Shown piece after piece: positions 17,317 through 26,932 of a stretch of DNA of 64,000 bases. Numbering within the stretch: the first letter of the stretch is position 1; every line of letters begins with the position of its first letter. The position numbers and the translations under genes were made by a program. Source of the DNA: Nitrospiraceae bacterium (GTDB taxonomy: Bacteria > Nitrospirota > Nitrospiria > Nitrospirales > UBA8639); assembly GCA_020632635.1 (NCBI GenBank), contig JACKFE010000001.1, forward strand, positions 248,001 through 312,000, written 5' to 3'. Below the pieces are notes generated by a model. That model made no database searches. It had not been told where the DNA came from and saw nothing but the letters and a program-made list of their open reading frames with translations.

Positions 17317-17955
17317 CTAGGGAGACATGCCCCGTTTGACCATCCCAGCTACCTCCGCCACACGCTTACCCAAAGCCCTCGCCGCAGCTCTTTCGTGTTC
17401 ATCAATTCCCGGACTATCCCCTTCGGTGGTGGCGGAGGCCCCGAAGGCTCCACCATCGCTCACGACGATCATCTGATTCCCTAACATGGCCGCGACAATC
17501 GTCAGCATGGTCACTTCCTTGCCACTCGACACTTGTCCCCCAGTAGCAAAGGCCGCTCCGACTTTGTTCCGCATCTTGAATTCAGGAAACACTCCGAACT
17601 CAAATTGCCACCGGTCAAAAAACGTCTTCACTTCTCCGGACATATTCGACCAGTAGACCGGCGAACCCACCACAATGGCATCACTCGCAAATAAATCATC
17701 CGCCTTTACCTGCCCAACCTTTTTTAACAGCACCCTCGTGCCATCCACCGATTGAGCCCCTTCCTGAACACTTTTGGCCATTTGCTCGGTATGACCGGAA
17801 AGGGAATGATACGTGACTAACACCTGAAGAGTCCGATTCGGGTTGAGGGAGGCCTTGGGAGAGGAGGGCGCGTGTGCCGTCACCTGAGCACATCCCAGGC
17901 TTCCGCCAAGGACAACGACCACAATCCACAGAACATCAGTTAACAGTCTATGCAT
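17317..17955 (-). CDS. Flavodoxin-like (WrbA-type) protein with lipoprotein signal
   Basis: The 212-residue product has an N-terminal export signal ending in a lipobox (GSLGC, Cys near residue 22), a short linker, then a flavodoxin-fold domain. The FMN phosphate loop is YHSLSGHTEQMA (near 49), and GSPVYWSNMSGEVKTFFDR (near 97) and the ATGGQ segment match the WrbA/NAD(P)H:quinone oxidoreductase group. WrbA proteins are normally cytoplasmic; a lipid-anchored copy would have to acquire FMN for export or outside. Upstream ATG 17955 is the only start giving the signal. It precedes the small zinc ribbon and xerD on the same strand but with gaps. Confidence 0.85.
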   Translation of the reverse strand: MHRLLTDVLWIVVVVLGGSLGCAQVTAHAPSSPKASLNPNRTLQVLVTYHSLSGHTEQMAKSVQEGAQSVDGTRVLLKKVGQVKADDLFASDAIVVGSPVYWSNMSGEVKTFFDRWQFEFGVFPEFKMRNKVGAAFATGGQVSSGKEVTMLTIVAAMLGNQMIVVSDGGAFGASATTEGDSPGIDEHERAAARALGKRVAEVAGMVKRGMSP

Positions 17956-18026
17956 GAAAATGCCGCAAGAACGGGAAACAAATCCCTGTCGATACAGTTC
18001 AATACCCGGAATGCCGTTGGAGGCCG

Positions 18027-18212
18027 TTACCGCCGTTCAATTTCTTCATCATACTGCTCTTCAACCGAGACATGAGTGAGCGTACCGCGGTAATCGCACT
18101 TGTGGCACCGAACCCGCCACTCCTCCAGCCACTTTTCCTGAACAAAGGTTTGACTGCATTTGGGGCAGACAAATACCCCCCGTACATAATGAACCTGCTT
18201 GCGATGCTTCAT
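18027..18212 (-). CDS. 61-residue zinc-ribbon protein
   Basis: The short product has two cysteine pairs, CPKC (16-19) and CHKC (36-39), spaced as in a zinc ribbon, with basic N-terminus and acidic C-terminus. ATG 18212 follows AAGGG. A longer frame from 18455 runs across the xerD 3' end and lacks similarity, so the short form is chosen. The function is unknown; such ribbons often bind nucleic acid or proteins. Confidence 0.7.
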   Translation of the reverse strand: MKHRKQVHYVRGVFVCPKCSQTFVQEKWLEEWRVRCHKCDYRGTLTHVSVEEQYDEEIERR

Positions 18213-18303
18213 AATCTTACCCTTTCCAAAAAAGAGAATGCCTGTCCGTAGCCTGCCACAGGCCTTTTTCCGATTGCAACTTATCAGAAATTCACCTGTT
18301 CTG

Positions 18304-19215
18304 TTACTCAGAGGATGAACGTGACCGCTGTTTCCGGGGAAAGTATTGGTCGTGGACTTTTTTGAGGCGGGTATGCTCGACGTGGGTGTAAATTTGGGTG
18401 GTGGCGATGCTGGCATGGCCGAGCATCGTCTGAACGGACCGCAGATCGGCTCCATGATCCAGTAAATGCGTGGCGAATGAATGACGCAGCATATGGGGGG
18501 AGATCGGCTTGGTAATTCCCGCTCGAGCCGTGCGGCCTTTGAGAATGCTCCAAAAACATTGCCGGCTCATGGCCCGGCCGAGACGGGTGAGAAATAGCGC
18601 CGAGGAGGTTCGTTTTTTCACAAAAGCCGGGCGGGCGGACTGCAAATACACCGACACCAATTCACGCGCCTTATCCCCGATAGGGACAATTCGCTGCTTG
18701 TCACGTTTTCCAGTCGCCTGTAAGAAGCCCACTTCCAGATTCAAGCTCTGGAGGTCCAACCCCACCAACTCCGAAACCCGCAATCCGGTCGCATATAAGA
18801 GCTCCACCATGGCGGCATCCCGCATATCTTCAGGGGTCTGTTGCAACGGCAGATTCAACAGCCGAAGGACCTCAGCTTCACTGAGCACCTTGGGCAATTG
18901 CATCCATTGTTTGGGTGTCCCTTTTAAAAATGTGTGGACGTCACAAGGCCCCGGTTGCTGATCAACCCATTTATAAAATCCCCGGACGGACGCCAAACAC
19001 CTCGCCATTGTAGCTGGGGACAGCCGCATAGCCTTCAGTCTTCCAAAAAACTGCACCCAGAGCGGCTTCGTTAATCCTCGCGCATCGTCAATGCCTTGGG
19101 CTTGTAAAAACGTGTGGAGTTTCTTCAGATCACGGCGATAGGCCGCGAGAGTATTGGCCGCGTATCCCCCCTCGACCTGGAGGATTGTCAAATATTGATC
19201 GATTTGCTCATTCAT
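18304..19215 (-). CDS. xerD: Tyrosine recombinase XerD/XerC type
   Basis: Xer recombinases resolve chromosome dimers at dif. The product of about 303 residues has the N-terminal SAM-like core-binding domain (about 1-85) and the catalytic domain. The active residues are visible: Arg in TGLRVSEL near 148, Lys region in TGKRDKQR near 172, His-x-x-Arg in HMLRHSFATH near 244, His in LGHASIATTQ near 270 and Tyr in IYTHV near 279. ATG 19215 gives the standard start; the frame from 19278 adds 21 unrelated residues. Which of XerC or XerD it is needs comparison with the other copy outside the window. Confidence 0.92.
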   Translation of the reverse strand: MNEQIDQYLTILQVEGGYAANTLAAYRRDLKKLHTFLQAQGIDDARGLTKPLWVQFFGRLKAMRLSPATMARCLASVRGFYKWVDQQPGPCDVHTFLKGTPKQWMQLPKVLSEAEVLRLLNLPLQQTPEDMRDAAMVELLYATGLRVSELVGLDLQSLNLEVGFLQATGKRDKQRIVPIGDKARELVSVYLQSARPAFVKKRTSSALFLTRLGRAMSRQCFWSILKGRTARAGITKPISPHMLRHSFATHLLDHGADLRSVQTMLGHASIATTQIYTHVEHTRLKKVHDQYFPRKQRSRSSSE

Positions 19216-19464
19216 GCCGACAGGTTCCAGAACCCAGTATGCAAGGGAAGAGGCAGGATGATCCAACCCCCTGCACATTCGCAGAAGATCCGTCCGTTTC
19301 TAAAATCATATCTTTTAGTAAGACCGAGACCTGCTATAATGTCGAGTACCCCTGAATCCTATTGTTTATTCATCTATATTCCATTTTGATGGTTGTGTCA
19401 GCTACGACGTTGAGAGATCCGCTTTTCGCTCCGGACACCATCCTGCCTCCTCTTTTCTAATCGC

Positions 19465-21396
19465 ATGATGCCCCACCTCCCCATGTGTTCCCGCATCCGC
19501 CTTATGACATGGATTCTGGCTGGCCTCGTCTGTCTGGAATCTGGATTAATCCCAATGCCTCATCATCGTCACCACAACGCTTGGGCGGAGTCTCCCTCCA
19601 CCATGTTGGAACGCGGACAGTCTCAATTGGGGGAAGGAAAAACCTCCGACGCCATTCAAACTCTGGAAGCCCTCATTGACTCCTTCCCGCCCCCGGAGAT
19701 ACTTCAGGAAGCCTACCTGCTGCAGGCCCAAGCCCTCAAACATGAGAACCAATTAAAAGAGGCTCTCTTACTCCTCAAGCAAATGGCTGAGGAATTTCCT
19801 GTTTCCCCCTTTCTCAACCAAGCACGCGTCCTGATGGCAGAAATCTATTTGGCGTTAGACAATCCCGAACAAGCCCTCACGCACTTATACCAAGCCTTGG
19901 ATTATGCCACCGAATTGGAGCCACGGCAGTATATTCTCGGGTTAATTCGTCAAACGGAATTGGTTCACCATAATCCACTTGGCGCCATCAAAGCGGCGTT
20001 GGAAGAAATGATGTTGGTGAATCCCACCAGCAGAGCCGAGCTAGAACAAATTGTACAAACCCTTATTTTGCAAGACTTGGATGTCCCAGGGTTGCGAGAC
20101 CTGATTGATGCCTATCCCGCACGTTATCCCGGAGACCTGGCTACGATCCGGCTCATTGAAATCCACACGGCCCAAGGCGATGAGGTCCTCGCCGAGCGAG
20201 ACATTCGTGGGTTTCTCAAACGATTTCCCTCTCATCCCTATGCTCAAACGGCGTTTGCCCTCCTCCAATCGTTTATCCATAAAATCAAGGCTCATTCTCA
20301 TATCTTAGCCGTGGCCCTTCCCTTTTCCGGCCCCATGAAAACATACGGGACGGACTCATTGAATGGGATTCGTCTGGCGGTGGAAATCGCTAAAGAACAG
20401 TGGGGACTTTCTTCAATCGGTCTGGTCGTGAAAGACACGACGGCATTACACGGCCCCTTACGGGTGGAAATGCAGCAGATGCTGGATGAATTTCAACCCC
20501 TGGCCGTCATCGGCCCCCTCCTCTCCCGGGAAATCCAGAATGTTGGCCGATTAGGGGATGACTACAACACCCCGTTTTTAACGCCCTCCTCCACATTATT
20601 GAATGTCCGGCAATACGGATCGTTTTGGTTTAGCACCGCCATGACCTCTTCCGTCCAAGCCAAACGGATGGCGGAATATGCCATTTTGAAAATGGGGCTA
20701 CATCGATTTGTGGTGATCTACCCGCAAACGGCCTATGGCCGTGAATTGGCCGACTTGTTTGCGAAGGAAGTACTCCATTCCGGCGGGGAAATCATTGCGG
20801 TGGAAAGTTACTCGGAAGACCAAACCGATGTCGCGGACCAATTACGACGCATCAAAGAACACGATCTGACGAAATACGGCACCACGATAGAAGAAACGAC
20901 CAAGACGAACGAGAAGCGAACGGTGTATACTCCCGGATTCGATGCGGTCTTTCTGCCTGGGCAGCCCGTTCATCTCACCTTGATCGCGGCCCAATTGGCA
21001 TTTTTTGATATGAATGTGCCGCTGCTTGGCGGCAATAGCTGGCATAACCCTGAATTATTCCGATGGGCCAAACAGGATTTGGATGGCAGCGTCTTCGTGG
21101 ATGGATTCTTTCTGAATAGCCCGGACCCCAGCATTCACATGTTTGCCCAACGCTACCGAGACCATTATCAACAAGAACCCTCATTATTTTCGGTACAAGC
21201 GTTTGATGCCGCAACCATGGTGCTGGAAACCATCAGAAATGGTGCCCAATCGGGTCAAGATGTCTGGGACCAATTAGTGAGGCGGTCCGACTTACCTGCG
21301 CTCAGTGGATTTGCCTCCTTTAGTTCCGCCGGCATCCTCAATCGTCGCCTCTATGTCCTGCAAGTCAACAAGCGGACCTTCATGCAACTCAATTAA
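19465..21396 (+). CDS. TPR plus periplasmic-binding-fold protein (LpoA-like)
   Basis: The 643-residue product has a signal peptide (hydrophobic about 13-30, likely cut after NAWA near 40), a helical TPR-like region (about 45-270) and a type I periplasmic binding domain (about 280-640, VALPFSGPMKTYG then GPLLSREIQNVG). This arrangement matches the penicillin-binding-protein activator LpoA and related branched-chain-amino-acid binding proteins. No lipobox is evident, so a periplasmic rather than lipid-anchored protein is likely. No transporter genes are next to it, which favours an envelope or peptidoglycan role over transport. The M50 protease gene follows after 31 bp. Confidence 0.85.
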   Translation: MMPHLPMCSRIRLMTWILAGLVCLESGLIPMPHHRHHNAWAESPSTMLERGQSQLGEGKTSDAIQTLEALIDSFPPPEILQEAYLLQAQALKHENQLKEALLLLKQMAEEFPVSPFLNQARVLMAEIYLALDNPEQALTHLYQALDYATELEPRQYILGLIRQTELVHHNPLGAIKAALEEMMLVNPTSRAELEQIVQTLILQDLDVPGLRDLIDAYPARYPGDLATIRLIEIHTAQGDEVLAERDIRGFLKRFPSHPYAQTAFALLQSFIHKIKAHSHILAVALPFSGPMKTYGTDSLNGIRLAVEIAKEQWGLSSIGLVVKDTTALHGPLRVEMQQMLDEFQPLAVIGPLLSREIQNVGRLGDDYNTPFLTPSSTLLNVRQYGSFWFSTAMTSSVQAKRMAEYAILKMGLHRFVVIYPQTAYGRELADLFAKEVLHSGGEIIAVESYSEDQTDVADQLRRIKEHDLTKYGTTIEETTKTNEKRTVYTPGFDAVFLPGQPVHLTLIAAQLAFFDMNVPLLGGNSWHNPELFRWAKQDLDGSVFVDGFFLNSPDPSIHMFAQRYRDHYQQEPSLFSVQAFDAATMVLETIRNGAQSGQDVWDQLVRRSDLPALSGFASFSSAGILNRRLYVLQVNKRTFMQLN

Positions 21397-21427
21397 TCCT
21401 GTGTAAACACCGAACACCTGCCACCTC

Positions 21428-22150
21428 ATGGATTCCCTTTCAGTCCTTCTCCATAATCTGTCCTATATGCTCGTTCCGCTTATGGCAGCCGTCGTCTTGC
21501 ACGAAGTGGCCCATGGATGGGTCGCCCATTTTTTCGGTGATCCTACAGCCAAATCACTCGGACGCCTCACGCTCAATCCAATCCCCCACATTGACCCATG
21601 GGGCAGCATTATCGTTCCCCTCTTGTTATGGCTCGCACCAGGCGGCTTTGTCTTTGGTTGGGCCAAACCGGTCCCCATTGATCCGCGAAAACTCCACAAC
21701 CCAAAGCGAGATATGGCATTTGTGGCCCTGGCGGGTCCATTGATGAATTTATTGCTGGCCATTGCCAGCGGATTGCTCCTGGCCCTCTTTCTTTGGTTGG
21801 ACCCGACCCTGCAAGCGAACTGGCCCCCTCAACCCGGGGTCGAGCCTCGCACGGATCTCCTGGGAAGAATTCTCGTGCCACTGACCGCCATGGCCCTGTT
21901 TTCCATTGTCATTAATACGCTGTTGTTTACCTTTAATTTGTTACCGGTCCCCCCGCTGGATGGCAGCCGAGTTTTACTCAGCCTTCTCCCCTTAAAATCG
22001 GCCTACATCTTGAGTCGGCTGGAACCCTATGGCATGTTAATCATTTTGGGCCTGTTCATGATTGATCCGTACATCCCCATCATCAGTACCGTTGTGGGAG
22101 GACTGTTTCGTTTCTTGACCGGTTTTTTGTTAAATAGTCTGGTGCTTTAA
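21428..22150 (+). CDS. Site-2 protease family membrane metalloprotease (M50)
   Basis: The 240-residue membrane protein has about six hydrophobic segments. The zinc site is visible: HEVAHGW (HExxH) near residue 25 and the third ligand in LDGSRVL near 178. The short form without a PDZ domain matches the YwhC/Rip3-like subgroup of intramembrane proteases. Substrates are unknown. It lies between the LpoA-like gene and trpS, 19 bp from the latter, and may be cotranscribed with both. Confidence 0.92.
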   Translation: MDSLSVLLHNLSYMLVPLMAAVVLHEVAHGWVAHFFGDPTAKSLGRLTLNPIPHIDPWGSIIVPLLLWLAPGGFVFGWAKPVPIDPRKLHNPKRDMAFVALAGPLMNLLLAIASGLLLALFLWLDPTLQANWPPQPGVEPRTDLLGRILVPLTAMALFSIVINTLLFTFNLLPVPPLDGSRVLLSLLPLKSAYILSRLEPYGMLIILGLFMIDPYIPIISTVVGGLFRFLTGFLLNSLVL

Positions 22151-22169
22151 CGAAAAAGGAAATGCACAC

Positions 22170-23153
22170 ATGCCGTCACGGGTGTTAAGCGGGATGCAGC
22201 CGAGTGGATTGATGCATTTAGGCAATCTACTGGGAGCGTTAGAAAATTGGAAATCGTTGCAAACTCAATACGAGTGCTACTTTTTTGTGGCGGATTGGCA
22301 TGCCCTTTCCACCAACTATGCCGATACGAGTCGGCTCAAGGAATTTTCCAGGGAACTTCTCATCGATTGGCTGGCAGCCGGCATCGATCCTAATCGGGCC
22401 ACCGTCTTCCTTCAATCCAGCGTCCCTGAACATGCCATCCTGCATCTGCTCCTTTCCATGATCGTGCCGATTCCCTGGCTGGAACGGAACCCCACGTATA
22501 AAGAAAAACAGGAAGAGATTAAAGAGAAGGACCTAACCACCTATGGATTTTTAGGATATCCGGTGCTTCAAGCCGCCGACATTCTCTTATACAAGCCTGA
22601 TTTTGTTCCGGTCGGCAAGGATCAACTCCCACATCTGGAACTCACCAGGGAATTAGGCCGCCGGTTTAATAGCTTGTACTCACCCGTATTCCCCGAACCC
22701 AAGGAACATCTCACGCAGTTTCCTAAGGTCATGGGAACTGATGGCCGAAAAATGAGCAAAAGTTACGGCAATACCATCAATCTATCAGATACGGAACCTG
22801 TGCTTCGGCAAAAACTGAAAACCATGGTGACGGATCCGGCTCGCGTCCGTCGAACGGATAAGGGAAACCCGGAGGTCTGTCCCGTCTTTGATTTTCACAA
22901 AATTTACTCCTCGGCCGATGTCGTCAAACAGATCGATCAGGACTGCCGGACGGCAGCCATCGGGTGCATAGATTGCAAACGGCAAGTCGCCGATGCCATG
23001 GTGACGTGCTACGGTCCCATGTGGGAGAAACGATCCGCCTTGAGTCAGCATCCGAAACGTACGGAGGAAATCGTGGATGAAGGACGAAAACGTGCCAGCC
23101 ACGTAGCCCAACAGACCATGCAAGAAGTCAAGGCGGCCATGAAACTGGCCTAA
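22170..23153 (+). CDS. trpS: Tryptophanyl-tRNA synthetase
   Basis: TrpRS charges tRNA-Trp in the cytoplasm. The 327-residue class I enzyme has the HIGH-like signature HLGN near residue 17 with GMQPSG just before it, and the KMSKS loop (GRKMSKSYGN) near 194. Length is normal. The ATG at 22170 follows an AAAGGAAA site. It ends 127 bp before gap; the gap contains the gap promoter. Confidence 0.97.
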   Translation: MPSRVLSGMQPSGLMHLGNLLGALENWKSLQTQYECYFFVADWHALSTNYADTSRLKEFSRELLIDWLAAGIDPNRATVFLQSSVPEHAILHLLLSMIVPIPWLERNPTYKEKQEEIKEKDLTTYGFLGYPVLQAADILLYKPDFVPVGKDQLPHLELTRELGRRFNSLYSPVFPEPKEHLTQFPKVMGTDGRKMSKSYGNTINLSDTEPVLRQKLKTMVTDPARVRRTDKGNPEVCPVFDFHKIYSSADVVKQIDQDCRTAAIGCIDCKRQVADAMVTCYGPMWEKRSALSQHPKRTEEIVDEGRKRASHVAQQTMQEVKAAMKLA

Positions 23154-23197
23154 CAAATAAATAGTGTTAAGACACCGATCCCGTTACAATAATTTCA

Positions 23198-23226
23198 TTG
23201 ACACGAAAAAAGACCATCGGTACTAT
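23198..23226 (+). promoter_or_regulatory. Sigma-70-type promoter for gap operon
   Basis: TTGACA (23198-23203), a 17-bp spacer and TACTAT (23221-23226) make a near-consensus promoter 55 bp upstream of the gap start codon and downstream of the trpS stop. Confidence 0.8.
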
Positions 23227-23280
23227 CCGGTATCCTCCAAAATTTCAACTATTTTAGGAACATTTTAATAAAGACATGTT

Positions 23281-24285
23281 ATGAGTATTCGCGTTGCTAT
23301 CAATGGATTTGGCCGCATTGGACGAAACTTTTTCCGCACCAGCTTTCAAGATCCGGACATTGACATTGTTGCCATCAATGATTTGACGGATTCTAAAACC
23401 CTAGCTCATTTATTGGCCTACGATTCGGTCCACGGGCGATTTCATGGCGAGGTCCAGACTGGTTCCAACTCGTTAACGATCAATGGAAAGAATATCGCCA
23501 TTTTAGCGGTCAAGGATCCCCAGGCCCTCCCCTGGAAGGAATATGACGTCGATTTCGTCATTGAGTCCACCGGCCGCTTTACCGATCGCCAGAGCGCCGG
23601 ACAGCATCTGACCGCTGGGGCCAAACGGGTCATCATTTCGGCACCGGCGAAAGATCCCGACATCACCATCGTTCTTGGGGTCAACGAATCTACCTATGAT
23701 TCCCAACAACACACGATTATTTCCAATGCCTCCTGTACCACGAATTGCCTAGCTCCCGTATCGAAGGTATTACTCGAAGAGTTCGGGGTGAAGCATGGGT
23801 TTATGACAACCATTCATTCCTATACCAATGATCAACAATTGTTGGACCTCCCTCACAAGGATCTCCGGCGGGCTCGAGCGGCCAATCTGTCCATGATTCC
23901 CACCTCAACCGGCGCGGCTAAGGCACTCCACCTCGTCCTCCCGGCTCTCAAAGGCAAAATGGACGGCATGGCCATTCGTGTTCCAACCCCCAATGTCTCC
24001 CTGATTGACTTGTCTGTTGAGGTGGAACGGGATTGCGATGCCGCTGCGGTCAACAACGCCTTTCGCAAAGCCGCAGAAGGCCCCCTCAAAGGGTACTTAC
24101 ATGTCTCTGATGATCCGATTGTTTCGACGGATTTGAATGGATGTCCCTTTTCAGCTATCGTGGATTCCCCCTTGACCTCGGTCATGGATGATCGGCTGGT
24201 GAAAGTATTTGCGTGGTACGACAACGAATGGGGCTACTCATGCCGCCTTCGAGATTTAACCAAGTTGTTAGCGAAACGGGCCTAA
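23281..24285 (+). CDS. gap: Glyceraldehyde-3-phosphate dehydrogenase, type I
   Basis: GAPDH interconverts glyceraldehyde 3-phosphate and 1,3-bisphosphoglycerate. The 334-residue protein has the NAD-binding GFGRIGR motif near residue 10 and the catalytic SNASCTTNCL near 150, with the partner His in HSYTNDQ near 179. The residue pattern near 33 (INDLTD) fits the usual type I enzyme; a switch between NAD and NADP cannot be judged. It is the first gene of gap-pgk-tpiA-secG. In an autotroph this set serves gluconeogenesis as well as glycolysis. Confidence 0.97.
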   Translation: MSIRVAINGFGRIGRNFFRTSFQDPDIDIVAINDLTDSKTLAHLLAYDSVHGRFHGEVQTGSNSLTINGKNIAILAVKDPQALPWKEYDVDFVIESTGRFTDRQSAGQHLTAGAKRVIISAPAKDPDITIVLGVNESTYDSQQHTIISNASCTTNCLAPVSKVLLEEFGVKHGFMTTIHSYTNDQQLLDLPHKDLRRARAANLSMIPTSTGAAKALHLVLPALKGKMDGMAIRVPTPNVSLIDLSVEVERDCDAAAVNNAFRKAAEGPLKGYLHVSDDPIVSTDLNGCPFSAIVDSPLTSVMDDRLVKVFAWYDNEWGYSCRLRDLTKLLAKRA

Positions 24286-24343
24286 TCACCGACGAGGCCT
24301 CTCCCCTACCCATTCCACCTTTTCAGGGATCGAAGAGGGAGTC

Positions 24344-25543
24344 ATGAAACATCTTACCAAGCAGACGATTGATCAAATTGATCTCCATGGCAAACGTGTG
24401 CTCATCCGGGTCGATTTCAACGTCCCACTGGACGAGACCTGTGAAATCACTGACGATTCACGCATTCGAGCTGCCCTTCCGACGATCAACCGGGCCATAG
24501 ACGAAGATGCGATTGTCATTTTATGTTCTCACCTGGGACGTCCAAAAGGTACCTTTCGAAAAGAATTTAGCCTCGCTCCTGTCGCCAGACGGTTACAACG
24601 GCTTTTGAATAAACCGGTCCAATTTACAGAGGATTGCATCGGACCGGCCGTTGAAGCCGTGGTCAAAAAAGCCGAACCAGGAGATGTCATTTTATTGGAA
24701 AATCTGCGTTTCCATGCAGAAGAGGAACAAAATGACGAGCAATTTTCCGCCCAATTAGCCGCCTTGGCCGACGTCTATATCAATGAGGCGTTCGGAACCG
24801 CCCATCGCTCTCATGCCTCAACGGTCGGCATTACCAAATATGTGAAAGTGGCGGCAGCTGGATTTCTCATGAAACGGGAAGTTGAATCCTTGGAAGGCAC
24901 GGTCGAAAATCCCGTCCGGCCTTTCGTGGCAATTTTAGGAGGAGCCAAAGTCTCCGGGAAAATCGGAGTGATTGAAAATCTCGGGAAAAAAGTGGATAAG
25001 GTCATTATCGGCGGCGGCATGGCCTTTACGTTCATTAAGGCCATGGGCTACGAGATTGGAAAATCCTTGGTCGAGGAGGAAATGCTGGATTTTGCCAAGC
25101 GGATTCAAGCTCAAGCCCTTGATCAAAAAATCAAATTTTATTTGCCGGTAGACTGTGTCGTCGCATCCAGCCTTGATGCCGACGCTGAAACCAAGATTGT
25201 GCCGATCCAGGAAATTCCCAATGGGTGGTACGGATTGGATATTGGGCCTGCGTCGGTCACCCTGTTCCGGGAGGCTGTTCAAAACGCCAAAACGATTTTA
25301 TGGAATGGCCCCATGGGTTTATTTGAACGTGACGCCTTTTCACAGGGCACCTTTCAATTGGCACATGCGGTGGCCAATGCCTATGCGAAAACGATTGTGG
25401 GAGGAGGGGATACCGCTCTTGCCGTCTATCGGGCCGGTGAATCTGAACGTATGACATTCATCTCAACCGGAGGAGGCGCCGCCCTCCAGCTTTTAGAAGG
25501 TAAACATATGCCAGGCCTCGCGGCATTACCGGATCGCATCTAA
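24344..25543 (+). CDS. pgk: Phosphoglycerate kinase
   Basis: PGK transfers the acyl phosphate of 1,3-bisphosphoglycerate to ADP. The 399-residue product has VLIRVDFNVPLDE near residue 18, LCSHLGRPKG near 58 and the nucleotide-binding GGGDTALA near 350, all family hallmarks. The ATG at 24344 lies 58 bp after gap and is preceded by a GAGGGAG site. Confidence 0.97.
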   Translation: MKHLTKQTIDQIDLHGKRVLIRVDFNVPLDETCEITDDSRIRAALPTINRAIDEDAIVILCSHLGRPKGTFRKEFSLAPVARRLQRLLNKPVQFTEDCIGPAVEAVVKKAEPGDVILLENLRFHAEEEQNDEQFSAQLAALADVYINEAFGTAHRSHASTVGITKYVKVAAAGFLMKREVESLEGTVENPVRPFVAILGGAKVSGKIGVIENLGKKVDKVIIGGGMAFTFIKAMGYEIGKSLVEEEMLDFAKRIQAQALDQKIKFYLPVDCVVASSLDADAETKIVPIQEIPNGWYGLDIGPASVTLFREAVQNAKTILWNGPMGLFERDAFSQGTFQLAHAVANAYAKTIVGGGDTALAVYRAGESERMTFISTGGGAALQLLEGKHMPGLAALPDRI

Positions 25544-25637
25544 AAATCTGGCAATAACCAACCCGGGAACCGACAGAACAAATCCCTTCAATTTTTCAAC
25601 CTCCTGATAGAGAAAATTCCTTTCTCACTGTCACTGA

Positions 25638-26399
25638 ATGTCCATGACTTCCCGTTTCATTGTTGGTAACTGGAAAATGCATAAGACCGTTTCCGAATCG
25701 GAAACGTTGGTGCGCGAAATTTTAACAGCTTATTGCGCCCATCCATCAGTCGAAGTTGCCATCGCCCCCTCCTTTGTTGCCCTCCAGTCGGTAGCCGCAC
25801 TCTTGCGGGGCACATCCATCCACTTAGCGGCTCAAACCGTGTATCAGGAAGATGAGGGAGCCTTTACGGGGGAAATCTCACCTCCCATGTTAAAAGCCGT
25901 GGGATGCCGGTATATCATCATTGGCCATTCCGAACGCCGCCATATATTGGGCGAAACCAATCAAGACGTGAACCTGAAAATCAAAGCCACGCTTCGCAAT
26001 CAGCTGCAGCCAATTGTATGTGTTGGAGAACGGCTGGAGGAACGTGAAGCTGGCCTGACCACCCAAGTCATTCATACCCAATTACAAGAAGGGCTTACCG
26101 GAATCCCAATACAGGATCTTGGAAAAATCACTGTCGCCTATGAACCGGTCTGGGCTATCGGTACAGGAAAAGCTGCTACCGTGGAACAGGCGACGGAAGT
26201 TCATGGAGAAATCCGCAGATTTCTTCATCGCCAATTCGGCATAGACTCTCAAACTCAGCGCATTCTGTATGGAGGCAGTGTATCCATGGAGAATGCCAAC
26301 GCACTCTTTGAATCACCAGAAATTAACGGCGCGCTTATCGGAAAAGCTTGTTTGAATGCCGAATCCTTTGGTAAGATCATTCTTTTGGCAAGCCAATAA
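25638..26399 (+). CDS. tpiA: Triosephosphate isomerase
   Basis: TPI interconverts dihydroxyacetone phosphate and glyceraldehyde 3-phosphate. The 253-residue barrel enzyme shows GNWKMHK near residue 10, the electrophile His in IIGHSERR near 96 and the catalytic Glu in VAYEPVWAIGTGK near 168, with the phosphate-binding YGGSV near 212. ATGs at 25638 and 25644 are both possible. It lies 94 bp after pgk and 26 bp before secG. Confidence 0.97.
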   Translation: MSMTSRFIVGNWKMHKTVSESETLVREILTAYCAHPSVEVAIAPSFVALQSVAALLRGTSIHLAAQTVYQEDEGAFTGEISPPMLKAVGCRYIIIGHSERRHILGETNQDVNLKIKATLRNQLQPIVCVGERLEEREAGLTTQVIHTQLQEGLTGIPIQDLGKITVAYEPVWAIGTGKAATVEQATEVHGEIRRFLHRQFGIDSQTQRILYGGSVSMENANALFESPEINGALIGKACLNAESFGKIILLASQ

Positions 26400-26425
26400 T
26401 TTCTTACGAACGAGACTCCTCAACC

Positions 26426-26809
26426 ATGTATACCCTTACTATCATTATCCACTTAATTGTTTGTTTTCTCATGATTGCCGCTATTCTTTTACAGGCCGGA
26501 AAAGGCGCCGAAATTGGAGCGTCCTTCGGTGGGTCGTCACAGACGGTATTTGGTAGCCGAGGGCCAGGAACGTTCCTGAGTAAAGTGACAGTCGGAGCGG
26601 CTGTGATTTTTATGTTAACGTCTTTAAGTTTGGCTTTTCTTTCCAAACAAGCCAATACCTCTTCCACCGTGATTGACCTCCATAGCCCGACCCAGTCAGA
26701 AAATTCCGGTGCCCACTCAGAAGGGTCTCATGCAACACCTGCAGAAGAAAAGCCCGTAGAATCTTCTACAGACACCGCTCCAGCTCCAGCGTCCACCACC
26801 CCGCAATAA
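26426..26809 (+). CDS. secG: Preprotein translocase subunit SecG
   Basis: SecG is the small auxiliary subunit of the SecYEG channel. The 127-residue protein has two membrane helices (about 3-24 and 52-72) joined by the conserved loop LLQAGKGAEIGASFGG..QTVFGSRG. The tail after residue 80 is Ser/Pro/Ala-rich, as in many SecG proteins. Linkage tpiA-secG is common in bacteria and supports cotranscription with the glycolytic genes. Confidence 0.95.
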   Translation: MYTLTIIIHLIVCFLMIAAILLQAGKGAEIGASFGGSSQTVFGSRGPGTFLSKVTVGAAVIFMLTSLSLAFLSKQANTSSTVIDLHSPTQSENSGAHSEGSHATPAEEKPVESSTDTAPAPASTTPQ

Positions 26810-26932
26810 AGACCGTATTGCTCGGTCATCCGTCTATTGTTCTTTGTTAACGTTTCGCCAAACGAATACGTTTGACCTCCTTGGAGTAATGCCTAACAGC
26901 CTGTCCAATAAATACTTAAGCCGTTCTCCGTA

